DNA of 64,000 nt, taken from positions 1 through 64,000 of the forward strand of contig NZ_JAKLLH010000002.1 of the NCBI RefSeq assembly GCF_023150235.1. The letters run 5' to 3'. Within the stretch, counting starts at the first letter, position 1, and each line of letters opens with the position of its first letter. Made by a program: the position numbers and the translations under genes. Of the stretch, positions 28,994 through 38,590 are shown piece by piece. Under the pieces are notes generated by a model that had not been told where the DNA came from, ran no database searches, and saw only the letters and a program-made list of their open reading frames with translations. Source of the DNA: Azonexus sp. GTDB lineage: Bacteria > Pseudomonadota > Gammaproteobacteria > Burkholderiales > Rhodocyclaceae.

Positions 28994-30139
28994 ATGATCG
29001 AACGGCCGGCCTCCGGTGAGAGGGCAGTGATCGTTCAGCTCGATTTCGGTCAGTCAGATCTCGAGGATCAGATCGAAGAGGTACGTTTGTTGGCTGAGTC
29101 GGCAGGGGCTCAGGTGCTTGCCGAAATCCGTGGCAAAAGACAGAGCCCGGACCCCAAGACGTTTGTCGGCAAAGGCAAGGTCGAGGAAATTGGGGCTGCT
29201 TTAGCTGCGGTTGGAGCGGATCTGGTGATTTTCAATCATGAACTTTCGCCCGCGCAGCAGCGAAATCTGGAGCGTGATCTCAAATCGCGAGTGGTCGATC
29301 GCACTAGCCTGATCCTGGATATCTTTGCTTTGCGTGCAGCCAGCTCCGAAGGCAAGTTGCAGGTTGAGTTGGCGCAACTGGCGCACCTTTCGACCCGCCT
29401 GGTACGAGGCTGGACGCACTTGGAACGCCAGCGGGGGGGGATAGGCATGCGTGGCCCCGGAGAGAAGCAACTGGAAACCGATCGGCGTTTGCTTGGTAAC
29501 CGAGTCAAGCTTCTCAAAGAGCGCTTGGTGCGGCTTTCGCGGCAACGTAGCGTGCAACGGAGGGCTCGTCGCCGTGGAGATGTACTTAATGTCTCTTTGG
29601 TGGGCTATACCAATGCCGGCAAGTCCACCTTGTTCAATGCCTTGACTCATGCCGGTGTTTATGCGGCCAATCAGCTATTTGCCACGCTCGACACCACTTC
29701 GCGGAAATTATGGCTCGAGGAAGCCGGCAATATCGTGATTTCGGATACTGTTGGTTTCATTCGTGATCTGCCGCACTCGCTGATTGATGCCTTTCATGCC
29801 ACTCTCGAAGTGGCTGCTGATGCGGATCTACTGGTGCATGTCGTCGATTCTGCCAGTCATGCGCGCGACGAGCAGGTTGCCGAGGTGAATAAAGTCTTGC
29901 TTGAGATCGGTGCAGGGGATGTGCCGAGGCTACTGCTTTGGAACAAGCTTGACCTGACCGAAGCCGCTGCCGGGGTTGAGCGCGACGAATATGGTAATAT
30001 CGCCAAGGTTCGAGTCAGCGCACGTACCGGCGAGGGGCTTGAACTTTTACGGTCATCACTGGCCGAATATGCGCACGCGAAAATTGATGCCCGCCGTAAG
30101 GCGCAGGTTGCAGTTGCCTGCGAAGCAGAACCGGACTAA
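28994..30139 (+). CDS. hflX: Ribosome-splitting GTPase HflX
   Basis: 381 residues. The HflX N-domain (SPDPKTFVGKGKVEEIGAAL, FNHELSPAQQRNLERDL) is followed by the GERGGIG-type linker GGIGMRGPGEKQLETDRR. The GTPase domain has P-loop GYTNAGKSTLFNALT, DTVGFIRDLPHSL and NKLDLT. It rescues stalled ribosomes, especially under heat. The ATG at 28994 with TTGGAGTG upstream is chosen; a GTG 6 bp earlier is also possible. It lies ahead of hflK and hflC. Confidence 0.95.
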   Translation: MIERPASGERAVIVQLDFGQSDLEDQIEEVRLLAESAGAQVLAEIRGKRQSPDPKTFVGKGKVEEIGAALAAVGADLVIFNHELSPAQQRNLERDLKSRVVDRTSLILDIFALRAASSEGKLQVELAQLAHLSTRLVRGWTHLERQRGGIGMRGPGEKQLETDRRLLGNRVKLLKERLVRLSRQRSVQRRARRRGDVLNVSLVGYTNAGKSTLFNALTHAGVYAANQLFATLDTTSRKLWLEEAGNIVISDTVGFIRDLPHSLIDAFHATLEVAADADLLVHVVDSASHARDEQVAEVNKVLLEIGAGDVPRLLLWNKLDLTEAAAGVERDEYGNIAKVRVSARTGEGLELLRSSLAEYAHAKIDARRKAQVAVACEAEPD

Positions 30140-30180
30140 CCTAACCCATCCCGAGAATGATTCCAACACTAGGCATATTC

Positions 30181-31488
30181 ATGTCGCTGAACGACCCCGG
30201 CTGGGGGAGGCGTGGCGGCAACGATAGCGGCAGCAACGACTCTGGCGGTTCGCGACGTCCCGGCGAGGGGCCACCCGATCTTGAAGAGTTGTGGCGTGAT
30301 TTCAATCGCCGCTTGAATGGCATGTTCAACGGCAAGCGTGGGGGGGGGCAGGGTGGTGGCGATGGTCCCCGTATGCCACCGGTTGATTTCAACCCGCGCT
30401 TCCTCGGTGGCGGCCTTGGTTTGCTGGCTGTTCTGATTCTTGTTTTGTGGCTGGCCTCGGGTTTTTACATCGTCGATGCGTCGCAACGTGGCATCGTCCT
30501 GCAGTTCGGTAGTTTCAAGGAATCTACCGAGCCTGGCTTGCGCTGGCGCCTTCCCTATCCACTTCAGTCGCACGAGTTGGTCAATCTGACCGGTGTCAGG
30601 ACCATAGAGATAGGCTACCGGGGCAGTGAACGAAACAAGGTTCTCAAGGAAGCTCTGATGCTTACGGATGATGAAAATATCGTCAACATCCAGTTTGCGG
30701 TTCAGTACATTCTGAAAGACCCGGTCGAGTATCTCTTCAATAATCGCAGTACGGATGAGGCGGTAGTGGGGGCGGCAGAATCGGCTGTGCGCGAAATCGT
30801 GGGCAAGAGCAAGATGGATTTCGTACTCTACGAGGGGCGCGAGCAGATTGCGACCCAGGCTGCAAAGTTGATGCAGGATATTCTTGATCGCTATCAGAGT
30901 GGGATACTGATCTCCAAGGTAACCATGCAGAACGCGCAGCCTCCAGAGCAGGTTCAGGCAGCATTTGACGATGCGGTCAAGGCGGGTCAGGATCGGGAGC
31001 GCCAGAAAAACGAAGGGCAGGCCTACGCGAATGATGTCATTCCCAAGGCCAAGGGTACTGCAGCACGTCTTCAAGAGGAGGCCAATGGTTACAGGCAGCG
31101 TGTGATTTCCACGGCAGAGGGCGATGCCTCGCGTTTCCGTCAGATCGTTACGGAATACGCAAAGGCGCCCGAAGTAACGCGGCAGCGCATGTATCTCGAA
31201 ACCATGCAGCAAATTTTTGCCAGCACAAGCAAGGTGATGGTTGATGCGAAGGGGCAGGGGAATCTGCTCTATCTGCCGCTGGATAAATTGATGCAGACCG
31301 GTGCCGGGCTAGCTGCTGCGGGTGGTGATGTCTCTTCGGCGGGGCTTGCCTCTACTCGTGCAGCTGTACCCGTTGCCAATGAGGTACCTCCGCAGCTTGA
31401 GGCGGCTCCCAAGGTGGGAGGGAGCGCCTCCTATTCATCTTCAGCGCGCGACACATCCTTGCGTTCGCGGGATCGGGAGGGGCGCTGA
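30181..31488 (+). CDS. hflK: HflK, subunit of the FtsH-regulating SPFH complex
   Basis: 435 residues. A Gly/Asn-rich cytoplasmic N-terminus is followed by one membrane helix (LLAVLILVLWLASGFYIV) and an SPFH/band-7 domain (VDASQRGIVLQFGSFKEST). A helical C-terminal region (EEANGYRQRVISTAEGDASR) follows. With HflC it forms the large membrane vault around FtsH. The ATG at 30181 is preferred over an in-frame upstream ATG at 30157 because MSLNDPGWG is the family start. The hflC start overlaps its stop (TGATG). Confidence 0.95.
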   Translation: MSLNDPGWGRRGGNDSGSNDSGGSRRPGEGPPDLEELWRDFNRRLNGMFNGKRGGGQGGGDGPRMPPVDFNPRFLGGGLGLLAVLILVLWLASGFYIVDASQRGIVLQFGSFKESTEPGLRWRLPYPLQSHELVNLTGVRTIEIGYRGSERNKVLKEALMLTDDENIVNIQFAVQYILKDPVEYLFNNRSTDEAVVGAAESAVREIVGKSKMDFVLYEGREQIATQAAKLMQDILDRYQSGILISKVTMQNAQPPEQVQAAFDDAVKAGQDRERQKNEGQAYANDVIPKAKGTAARLQEEANGYRQRVISTAEGDASRFRQIVTEYAKAPEVTRQRMYLETMQQIFASTSKVMVDAKGQGNLLYLPLDKLMQTGAGLAAAGGDVSSAGLASTRAAVPVANEVPPQLEAAPKVGGSASYSSSARDTSLRSRDREGR

Positions 31489-32375
31489 TGGGACAGCGTA
31501 TCAATTTCATTGGCGGCGTGCTGGCGGCTACCCTGACGGTTCTTGCCATGTCGATCTTCACGGTTGATCAGCGTCAGTTCGCTCTGGTTTTCCAGTTGGG
31601 CGAGGTCAAGCGCGCGATCGCTGAGCCCGGACTGTATTTCAAGGTGCCTCTCGTCCAGAATATTCGCTATTTCGAGAAGCGTATCATCACCCTGGATAAC
31701 ACCGATCCGGAACGTTTCATTACCTCCGAAAAGAAAAATGTGTTGGTTGACTCCTACATCAAATGGAGGATTGTCGATCCCAAGCTTTTCTACATTTCGG
31801 TGGGGGGGGATGAAGCGCGTGCCAAAACTCGCCTGAACCAGACCGTGAATGCCGGGCTGCGCGAAGAATTCGGCAAGCGTACCGTGCATGATGTCGTTTC
31901 CGGCGAGCGGGACAAGATCATGGATCAGATGCGTGAAAAGGCGGATGCCGACGCGCGCAAGATCGGGGTCCAGATCGTCGATGTCCGCCTCAAGCGGGTC
32001 GAGTTGCCAACCGAGGTGAGTGAGGCGGTCTATCGTCGGATGGAGGCCGAGCGGAAGCGTGTGGCCAATGAATTGCGCTCGGAAGGTTCTGCCGAAGCCG
32101 AGAAAATCCGTGCCGACGCTGATCGGCAGCGAGAGATATTGATTGCTGAGTCTTACCGTGAAGCCCAGAAAATCAAGGGTGAAGGTGATGCCAAGGCAAC
32201 GGCGGTTTATGGTCAAGCCTTTGCGCAAAACCCCGAGTTCTACGCCTTCTATCGTAGCCTCGAAGCCTACCGTGGAAGTTTCAAGAGCAGGAACGATGTT
32301 CTTGTTGTCGAGCCGGGCGGGGAGTTTTTTAAGTACATGAAGAGTGCCGGTCGCAGCAGCGACAAGCAGAAATGA
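31488..32375 (+). CDS. hflC: HflC, partner of HflK
   Basis: 295 residues with an N-terminal signal anchor (INFIGGVLAATLTVLAMSIF) and a band-7 domain starting FTVDQRQFALVFQLGEVK. The helical arm contains AEAEKIRADADRQREILIAES. It assembles with HflK into the FtsH-binding cage. It overlaps hflK upstream and the DUF2065 gene downstream (ATGA). Confidence 0.96.
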   Translation: MGQRINFIGGVLAATLTVLAMSIFTVDQRQFALVFQLGEVKRAIAEPGLYFKVPLVQNIRYFEKRIITLDNTDPERFITSEKKNVLVDSYIKWRIVDPKLFYISVGGDEARAKTRLNQTVNAGLREEFGKRTVHDVVSGERDKIMDQMREKADADARKIGVQIVDVRLKRVELPTEVSEAVYRRMEAERKRVANELRSEGSAEAEKIRADADRQREILIAESYREAQKIKGEGDAKATAVYGQAFAQNPEFYAFYRSLEAYRGSFKSRNDVLVVEPGGEFFKYMKSAGRSSDKQK

Positions 32376-32557
32376 CCGACACCCTCTTGCTGGCTTTTGC
32401 ACTGATGCTGGTCATTGAGGGAGCGATGCCGTTCATTGCTCCCTCGGTCTGGCGTGAGACCTTTCGTCGCCTGATTCAGTTTTCGGATGGTCAGATCCGC
32501 TTTGTCGGTCTGACATCGATGCTTGTCGGCTTGATATTTATTATGTTTATTTCATGA
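32372..32557 (+). CDS. DUF2065 small membrane protein
   Basis: 61 residues with two membrane helices ([20 protein letters not shown] and [18 protein letters not shown]). It matches the DUF2065 family, which is found almost always between hflC and hisZ or purA in proteobacteria. The function is unknown; position suggests a part in the HflKC-FtsH complex, but this is inference. It overlaps both neighbours by ATGA. Confidence 0.9.
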   Translation: MTDTLLLAFALMLVIEGAMPFIAPSVWRETFRRLIQFSDGQIRFVGLTSMLVGLIFIMFIS

Positions 32558-33708
32558 ATTGGCTGTTACCAGAACACATTGCCGACGCCTTGCCTGTTGA
32601 GGCTGCGCGTATCGAGGGACTGCGCCGTATGGTGTTGGATCATTTTACGCAGCGAGGCTATGAATTTATCATGCCGCCAATGCTGGAGTATCTTGAGTCC
32701 CTGCTCACCGGGGCCGGTCGGGATTTGCACTTGCGCACCTACAAGCTGGTTGACCAGTTGTCGGGAAGGACCATGGGGGTTCGGGCTGACATCACTCCGC
32801 AAGCGGCCCGGATTGATGCCCACTTGCTGAATCATCAGGGAGTGACTCGGCTCTGTTATTGCGGTAGCGTCCTGCATACTTTGCCCGCTTCGATCTCAGC
32901 TGGTCGGGAGGTGTTGCAACTCGGCGCTGAGCTATATGGCTATGCCGGGATTGCCGCCGATCTTGACGTAATTCGTCTAATGGCGGGGGCTCTGGAGACC
33001 ATACACCTGCCGGTATCGCGCATCGATCTGGGCCATGTGGGTATTTTTCGGGCGCTAGCTGAGGCGGCAGGTCTGCCGCAAGAGTCGGAGGAGGCATTGC
33101 TGGATATGCTGCAGGCCAAGGATGTGCCGAGTCTGCGTGCCTACTGTCATGATCTGCCGTCCCCCTATGGTGAGGCCCTGCTGGCCTTGCCTCGCCTCTA
33201 CGGTGGCGTGGAGGTTCTGGAACTGGCCGCTCAACTTTTGCCGCCGTTACCCGCCATTTCCGAGGCTCTTTCGGGTCTGCGCCATCTCTTTGACAGCGCG
33301 CCTGACCTCCCGTTCTCAGTTGATCTCGGCGATCTTCGTGGCTATCACTACCACAACGGGGTTGTTTTTGCTGCCTACTGCCGTTCCTACCCGGCCGCGC
33401 TGGCTCAAGGTGGGCGTTATGACGGGGTTGGGCGGGCATTTGGTCGTGAACGGCCCGCCACGGGGTTTTCCCTGGATCTGCGCGAAGCAGCCCGTCTGGT
33501 GCGCTATTTGCCATCCAGAGGGGCCATTCTGGCGCCTCATGTCGGACACGATCACGAATTATCTGGATGCGTGACCTCCCTGCGTGGACAGGGCGAGGTG
33601 GTGGTTGAGCTGCTGCCCGGAGAAGTGGCGTGCGAAGGACCCTTCTGCGATCGCAAGCTGGTGCATGTCGGCGGGCGCTGGATTATTGAAGCAATACAAG
33701 AGGACTGA
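32554..33708 (+). CDS. hisZ: ATP phosphoribosyltransferase regulatory subunit HisZ
   Basis: 384 residues, a paralogue of histidyl-tRNA synthetase without the anticodon domain. [20 protein letters not shown] is typical; class II-like motifs are [20 protein letters not shown] and [14 protein letters not shown]. With short-form HisG it catalyses and regulates the first step of histidine synthesis. hisG itself is not in this window. It overlaps the DUF2065 gene and precedes purA by 3 bp. Confidence 0.95.
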   Translation: MNWLLPEHIADALPVEAARIEGLRRMVLDHFTQRGYEFIMPPMLEYLESLLTGAGRDLHLRTYKLVDQLSGRTMGVRADITPQAARIDAHLLNHQGVTRLCYCGSVLHTLPASISAGREVLQLGAELYGYAGIAADLDVIRLMAGALETIHLPVSRIDLGHVGIFRALAEAAGLPQESEEALLDMLQAKDVPSLRAYCHDLPSPYGEALLALPRLYGGVEVLELAAQLLPPLPAISEALSGLRHLFDSAPDLPFSVDLGDLRGYHYHNGVVFAAYCRSYPAALAQGGRYDGVGRAFGRERPATGFSLDLREAARLVRYLPSRGAILAPHVGHDHELSGCVTSLRGQGEVVVELLPGEVACEGPFCDRKLVHVGGRWIIEAIQED

Positions 33709-33711
33709 AAT

Positions 33712-35022
33712 ATGGCCAAGAATGTAATCGTCGTGGGGACCCAGTGGGGCGACGAGGGTAAGGGCAAAATCGTGGATTGGCTGACCGATCACGCCCAAGG
33801 GGTGGTGCGTTTTCAGGGCGGGCACAATGCGGGGCACACGCTGGTCGTTGGCGAGAATGTTTATAAGCTGAATCTTGTGCCGTCAGGCATTGTTCGCAGC
33901 GGAGTTGATTGTTTTATCGGCAATGGCGTGGTGCTGGACATTCACCACCTGATTTCCGAAATTGCCGAGCTGGAAAAGGGCGGGATTGATGTTCGCTCCA
34001 GATTGAAGATCAGCCCGGGGTGTCCCCTCATTCTGCCCTACCACTCCGCCATCGATAAGGCGCGTGAAGCCGCCAAGGCGGGGGATAAGAAAATTGGCAC
34101 AACGGGCAAGGGTATCGGTCCCACCTACGAGGACAAGGTATCTCGTCGTGGCCTGCGTGTATATGACCTCTTTCATCCGCAGCGTTTTGCCGAAAAACTG
34201 CGGGAAGTGCTCGATTATCACAACTTCGTCCTGACGCAGTACTTCAAGGCCGAGCCGGTGGATTATCAGGCTGTTTACGATCAGGCCATGCTTGATGCTG
34301 AAGTGATCAAACCCATGGTTACCGATGTTTCCGCTGCACTTTACGATGCCCACAAATCTGGTGGGAACATGTTGTTTGAAGGTGCGCAGGGGACCTTGCT
34401 CGATATCGATCACGGTACCTATCCCTTTGTAACTTCTTCCAATTGTGTTGCTGGTCAGGCTGCAGCGGGCGCCGGTATTGGCCCGGGCATGCTCCATTAT
34501 GTTCTTGGTATTACAAAGGCTTACTGTACGCGTGTTGGAGGTGGTCCTTTCCCCAGCGAGCTCGATATCGAGACGGAAGGCACGCCAGGGCATCAGATGT
34601 TTTCGGTGGGTAAGGAGTTTGGCACGGTGACGGGCCGCAAGCGCCGTTGTGGCTGGTTTGATGCTGCATTGCTGCGACGCTCCGCTCGTATCAATGGCCT
34701 GACGGGGTTGTGCATTACCAAACTCGATGTACTTGATGGCCTGAAGGAAATAAAGATTTGTACTGGCTATCATCTGGATGGAGAGGCAATCGACCTGCTC
34801 CCCATCGGCGCCGACGATGTGGCTCGGTGTGAGCCAATTTATGAGACCCTGCCAGGGTGGGAGGGTACGACCTTCCGTGTCAAGCGTTGGGAAGATCTGC
34901 CCGCTAACGCGCAGGCTTATCTCAATCGTCTCGAATCGTTGTGCGAGGTGCCGGTGGCCATTATTTCCACGGGCCCCGAACGTGATGAAACCATCCTCCG
35001 GCAACATCCCTTCAACAACTGA
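33712..35022 (+). CDS. purA: Adenylosuccinate synthetase
   Basis: 436 residues; makes adenylosuccinate from IMP, aspartate and GTP. Signatures are [16 protein letters not shown] (P-loop with catalytic Asp), [27 protein letters not shown] and [14 protein letters not shown]. The length is normal. The gene ends the hflX-purA run and is followed by a terminator. Confidence 0.98.
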   Translation: MAKNVIVVGTQWGDEGKGKIVDWLTDHAQGVVRFQGGHNAGHTLVVGENVYKLNLVPSGIVRSGVDCFIGNGVVLDIHHLISEIAELEKGGIDVRSRLKISPGCPLILPYHSAIDKAREAAKAGDKKIGTTGKGIGPTYEDKVSRRGLRVYDLFHPQRFAEKLREVLDYHNFVLTQYFKAEPVDYQAVYDQAMLDAEVIKPMVTDVSAALYDAHKSGGNMLFEGAQGTLLDIDHGTYPFVTSSNCVAGQAAAGAGIGPGMLHYVLGITKAYCTRVGGGPFPSELDIETEGTPGHQMFSVGKEFGTVTGRKRRCGWFDAALLRRSARINGLTGLCITKLDVLDGLKEIKICTGYHLDGEAIDLLPIGADDVARCEPIYETLPGWEGTTFRVKRWEDLPANAQAYLNRLESLCEVPVAIISTGPERDETILRQHPFNN

Positions 35023-35047
35023 AGGTGATCGTCCTGTCACGGTCAAC

Positions 35048-35067
35048 GGGCCTGCGGGCCCTTTTTT
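35048..35067 (+). terminator. Rho-independent terminator of purA
   Basis: GGGCC-TGCG-GGCCC followed by six T, 26 bp after the stop. The stem is short but the sequence is classical. Confidence 0.85.
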
Positions 35068-35173
35068 ACGTTAATTGCCCGAAAATGTTTTCCCTCGCGG
35101 GCGTGGCCAGGGTCTTTGGTGCGGATTCGGAAACTCGGATCAGAAACAGGCGTGCGTCGCGGGAATGCTGTGC

Positions 35174-35179
35174 TAGAAT
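35174..35179 (+). promoter_or_regulatory. -10 element of the SRP RNA gene
   Basis: TAGAAT within TGCTAGAAT (extended -10 TGN) lies 7 bp before the inferred 5' end of the SRP RNA. No good -35 is seen at the expected distance, which fits an extended -10 promoter. Confidence 0.6.
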
Positions 35180-35186
35180 TCGCGCC

Positions 35187-35282
35187 GGCGGGTCTCCCCG
35201 CATTGCAGAGTGGTGAATCTGGTCAGGTCCGGAAGGAAGCAGCCACAGCCATTAACTGCAAGTGCCGGGGGTTAGGCTCGCC
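35187..35282 (+). ncRNA. ffs: Signal recognition particle 4.5S RNA
   Basis: The invariant SRP domain IV core GGTCAGGTCCGGAAGGAAGC (35221-35240) is followed by AGCC, and GTGCCGGG (35262-35269) lies on the descending strand. The ends GGCGGGTC and GGCTCGCC pair to close the hairpin. The ~96-nt length matches small bacterial SRP RNA. It binds Ffh and targets membrane proteins. Ends are placed from pairing and may be off by a few bases. The location before dnaX is common in betaproteobacteria. Confidence 0.95.
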
Positions 35283-35312
35283 ACTTTTATTTTTGTTTCC
35301 GGTGTGGGGCGC

Positions 35313-36971
35313 ATGAGTTATCAGGTTCTTGCACGCAAGTGGCGACCGCGAAATTTCTCAACGCTGGTTGGGCAGGAACATGTCGTACGTGCGCTGACTC
35401 ACGCGCTGACCGAGCAGCGCCTGCATCATGCCTACCTCTTCACCGGAACACGCGGTGTTGGCAAGACCACGCTGGCGCGCATTCTCGCCAAATCGCTGAA
35501 TTGTGAACGTGGCATCACCGCCGAGCCATGCGGCCAATGTGCCTCGTGTCTGGAAATTGACGCCGGCCGCTTTGTTGATCTCCTGGAGGTCGATGCGGCA
35601 ACCAATACCCGTGTCGATGAAATGCGGCAATTGCTGGAGAATGCCGTTTACGCTCCGACGCGCGGGCGCTTCAAGGTATATGTCATTGACGAAGTGCACA
35701 TGTTGTCCACTTCGGCTTTCAATGCGATGCTGAAGACGCTTGAGGAGCCACCTGAGCACGTCAAGTTCATTCTGGCAACGACGGACCCACAGAAAATCCC
35801 GGTAACCGTCTTGTCGCGTTGCCTCCAGTTCAATCTCAAACAGATGCCGCCGACGGCTATCGGCGGTCATCTGGCTCATGTCTTGCAGGCCGAAGGCGTG
35901 ACTTTTGAACCCGCCGCGCTTGGGCAGATCGCGCACTCCGCGGCTGGCAGCATGCGCGATGCCTTGTCCTTGCTCGACCAGGCAATTGCTCACGGTGCCG
36001 GAGCGGTAACCCAGGCACAAGTTCGAGCCATGCTCGGGACGGTTGATCACGACCACCTGTTTTCCCTGCTGGAGGCGGTGCGTGCGGGAGATGCTTCGGA
36101 GTTGCTGCGAATAGCCTCCGACATGAGTGTGCGCAGTTTCTCCTTTGTTTCTGCGCTTCAGGAACTGGCGTTCTTGCTGACCCGAATTCAAGTGGCTCAG
36201 TGCGCGCCTGGGGCTGTGGCGGAGGATGAACCGGAGCGTGAACGCCTGTTGGCCATTGCCGCAGCTTTTTCTCCCGAGTTCGTGCAATTGGCTTATCAGA
36301 TCGCGGTGATCGGGCGCGCCGAATTGGGGTTGGCTCCGGATGAGTATTCCGGATTTGTCATGACCTTGTTGCGCTTGCACTCTTTTCGCCCCTCTTCGGT
36401 AGCGGACATCGTTACGGCGGTAGCGCCGCGAGCCCGGTCTCGCCAGGGGGTTGGAGACCCTGTTTCTGCTCCCGTGATTGCCGGCGCAGAGTCTCGGGTA
36501 CGGAGTGCCGCGGTTGTGCCCCCTTCAGTTCCGCTAACTTCTTCCGGCGGTACGGCAATGGAGGGGGGCGCACGGCCACTCGAAATTTCCCGCTCTGCGG
36601 ATTGGGGGGAGATCGTCAATGCCCTGCCAGTTTCGGGCATGGCACGGGAGTTGGCTCAAAATTGCGAGTTGCGACAACTTGACGACACGCACTGCCTGCT
36701 GCGCTTGCCGCCTTCCCGCGCTCATCTGCAGATGAAGGCCACGGTGGAGAAGCTGCAGCAGGCATTGGTGGCTCATTTTGACCGTCCTTTGTTGTTGCGC
36801 ATCGAGGTGTCGCAAATCGATGGCGATACGCCGGCGGCACAGGCCGGGCGGGAGCGCGAGCAGCGTCATCAGCGGGCAGTGGAATCTATCGACAATGATA
36901 TCTTTGTGCGTGAAATGATCGAGATTTGCGATGCAAGACTCGATGCGGAAACAGTCAAACCCCTTGCTTAA
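35313..36971 (+). CDS. dnaX: DNA polymerase III subunit tau/gamma
   Basis: 552 residues; the clamp-loader ATPase. MSYQVLARKWRPRNFSTLVG is the family start, Walker A is GTRGVGKTTLARILAKSLNC, the zinc site is in CGQCASCLEI, and Walker B/DExx is YVIDEVHMLS. Domain III runs to about residue 370. A variable linker follows, then a domain that should bind polymerase alpha. It is shorter than E. coli tau, and no A-rich slippery site for a gamma form was seen. The ATG at 35313 is chosen; the in-frame extension upstream lies in the SRP RNA. Confidence 0.96.
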   Translation: MSYQVLARKWRPRNFSTLVGQEHVVRALTHALTEQRLHHAYLFTGTRGVGKTTLARILAKSLNCERGITAEPCGQCASCLEIDAGRFVDLLEVDAATNTRVDEMRQLLENAVYAPTRGRFKVYVIDEVHMLSTSAFNAMLKTLEEPPEHVKFILATTDPQKIPVTVLSRCLQFNLKQMPPTAIGGHLAHVLQAEGVTFEPAALGQIAHSAAGSMRDALSLLDQAIAHGAGAVTQAQVRAMLGTVDHDHLFSLLEAVRAGDASELLRIASDMSVRSFSFVSALQELAFLLTRIQVAQCAPGAVAEDEPERERLLAIAAAFSPEFVQLAYQIAVIGRAELGLAPDEYSGFVMTLLRLHSFRPSSVADIVTAVAPRARSRQGVGDPVSAPVIAGAESRVRSAAVVPPSVPLTSSGGTAMEGGARPLEISRSADWGEIVNALPVSGMARELAQNCELRQLDDTHCLLRLPPSRAHLQMKATVEKLQQALVAHFDRPLLLRIEVSQIDGDTPAAQAGREREQRHQRAVESIDNDIFVREMIEICDARLDAETVKPLA

Positions 36972-36983
36972 TGGAGTGGATCG

Positions 36984-37307
36984 ATGTTGAAAGCTGGATT
37001 GGGTGGCCTGATGAAGCAGGCTCAGGCGATGCAGGAAAATATGAAAAAGGCGCAGGAGCAACTTGCGTTGGTCGAAGTGGAGGGGCAGTCCGGGGCCGGC
37101 ATGGTCAAGATTGTCATGACTTGCGGTAACGAAGTCCGGCGTATCGGTATCGATCCCTCGGTCATGGACGATCGTGAAATGCTGGAAGATCTGATCGCGG
37201 CGGCATTCAACGATGCGATTCGGCGAGCCGAAGCCGTGAGTCAGGAAAAAATGGCCGGTTTTACGGCAGGTCTGAAGCTGCCGCCCGGCTTCAAGATGCC
37301 TTTCTAA
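36984..37307 (+). CDS. ybaB: YbaB/EbfC nucleoid-associated protein
   Basis: 107 residues: [21 protein letters not shown] is the typical N-terminal helix, and [13 protein letters not shown] the conserved C-terminus. It forms a dimer that binds DNA without strong sequence preference. It lies between dnaX and recR, the near-universal order, and its stop directly adjoins the recR start. Confidence 0.95.
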   Translation: MLKAGLGGLMKQAQAMQENMKKAQEQLALVEVEGQSGAGMVKIVMTCGNEVRRIGIDPSVMDDREMLEDLIAAAFNDAIRRAEAVSQEKMAGFTAGLKLPPGFKMPF

Positions 37308-37907
37308 GTGAATCCAGCGGGGCTCGATGCGCTGGCGGAAGCCTTGCGCTGCCTGCCGGGAGTCGGCCCAAAGTCGGCGCAGCGCATGGCGCATCACCTC
37401 CTGCAGAGTGATCGCCAGGGAGCGCGCCGCCTCGGCGAGGCGATTTTGCACGCACTGGACGCGGTGCGCCATTGCCAGCGCTGCAATACCTTTTCCGAAA
37501 CCGATCTCTGTACCCGTTGCGCCTCGTCGCAGCGGGATTCGACCTTGCTTTGCATTGTCGAGACGCCTGTCGATATGAACATGATGGAGCAAACCCTGGC
37601 TTACCAGGGGCTCTACTATGTGTTGATGGGGCGCTTGTCGCCGCTCGATGGCATGGGGGCGCGCGAGCTTGGCTTTGAGCGCCTGCTGGAGCGGGTACTC
37701 GATGGTGTGGTTCGCGAGGTTATTCTGGCCACCAATTACACCAACGAAGGCGAAGCGACGGCACATTATCTGGCAGCCATGCTGGCGCCACGGGGTGTGC
37801 GCGTTACGCGCATTGCTCGCGGGGTTCCCGTGGGAGGGGAGCTGGAATTCGTCGATCCGGGAACCCTGGCGCAGGCCTTGCGTGAAAGAAAGTCCTGTGC
37901 CGGATGA
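37308..37907 (+). CDS. recR: Recombination protein RecR
   Basis: 199 residues starting with GTG directly after the ybaB stop. It has the helix-hairpin-helix ([17 protein letters not shown]), the zinc finger [16 protein letters not shown], a Toprim domain ([17 protein letters not shown]) and a C-terminal Walker-like ring segment. It loads RecA at gaps with RecO and RecF. Length and motifs are complete. Confidence 0.97.
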   Translation: MNPAGLDALAEALRCLPGVGPKSAQRMAHHLLQSDRQGARRLGEAILHALDAVRHCQRCNTFSETDLCTRCASSQRDSTLLCIVETPVDMNMMEQTLAYQGLYYVLMGRLSPLDGMGARELGFERLLERVLDGVVREVILATNYTNEGEATAHYLAAMLAPRGVRVTRIARGVPVGGELEFVDPGTLAQALRERKSCAG

Positions 37908-37914
37908 TGCCAGC

Positions 37915-37943
37915 TTTTAACGGCGCTGCGCTTGTCGTATAAT
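37915..37943 (+). promoter_or_regulatory. Promoter of the cytochrome bc1 operon
   Basis: A consensus -10 TATAAT at 37938-37943 lies 48 bp before petA. TTTTAA at 37915-37920 is a weak -35 at 17-bp spacing. No other good promoter is seen between recR and petA. Confidence 0.6.
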
Positions 37944-37990
37944 CCCGTGTTTGTATTCCATCCCATCCAATTCCTTTAGGGGTCAGCGTT

Positions 37991-38587
37991 ATGAGCAATC
38001 AAGGAAAAGTGGACTGCGGTCGTCGGCGTCTCGTCGTCGCGACGGCAGCCGTGGGCGGGGCAGGTGCCGTGGGGGCGCTTGTACCGTTCGTCTCCAGCTT
38101 GCTTCCTTCCGAGCGCGCCAAAGCAGCAGGTGCGCCGGTTGAAGTCGATATCAGCAAGCTCGAAGTCGGTCAGATGGTGACCGTCGAGTGGCGCGGCAAG
38201 CCGGTGTGGATCATCAATCGCACCAAGGAGATGCTCGAGACCTTGCCGAAGCTGGCCGATGCCGTTGCCGATCCGAAGTCCGAAAAGAACCAGCAGCCGG
38301 CCTATGCCCAAAACGAAACCCGCTCGATCAAGCCGGAAGTCCTGGTCGTGGTCGGGATTTGTACCCACCTCGGCTGTTCTCCGTCGAACAAGTTCAAGAA
38401 GGGTGCAGACGAAGGCATGGGCAGCGACTGGTTGGGCGGCTTTCTGTGCCCCTGTCACGGTTCCACGTTCGATTTCGCTGGCCGTGTCTTCAAGGCAAAG
38501 CCCGCACCGACCAATCTCGAAGTTCCGCCGCACGTGTACCTCTCGGATACGCGCATCCTGATCGGCGAAGACAAGAAGGGGGCTTAA
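37991..38587 (+). CDS. petA: Ubiquinol-cytochrome c reductase Rieske iron-sulfur subunit
   Basis: 198 residues. A twin-arginine-like N-terminus (CGRRRLVVATAAVGGAGAVG) anchors the protein in the membrane. The [2Fe-2S] ligands are in CTHLGC and CPCHGSTFDFAG. It takes electrons from ubiquinol in the bc1 complex and passes them to cytochrome c1. It is the first of three adjacent genes, petA-petB-petC, 3 bp before petB. Confidence 0.97.
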   Translation: MSNQGKVDCGRRRLVVATAAVGGAGAVGALVPFVSSLLPSERAKAAGAPVEVDISKLEVGQMVTVEWRGKPVWIINRTKEMLETLPKLADAVADPKSEKNQQPAYAQNETRSIKPEVLVVVGICTHLGCSPSNKFKKGADEGMGSDWLGGFLCPCHGSTFDFAGRVFKAKPAPTNLEVPPHVYLSDTRILIGEDKKGA

Positions 38588-38590
38588 GAA

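Noticed and set aside
35313-36971. Programmed frameshift in dnaX giving a gamma form
   Set aside because: No A-rich slippery heptamer with following hairpin was seen; a single product is assumed.
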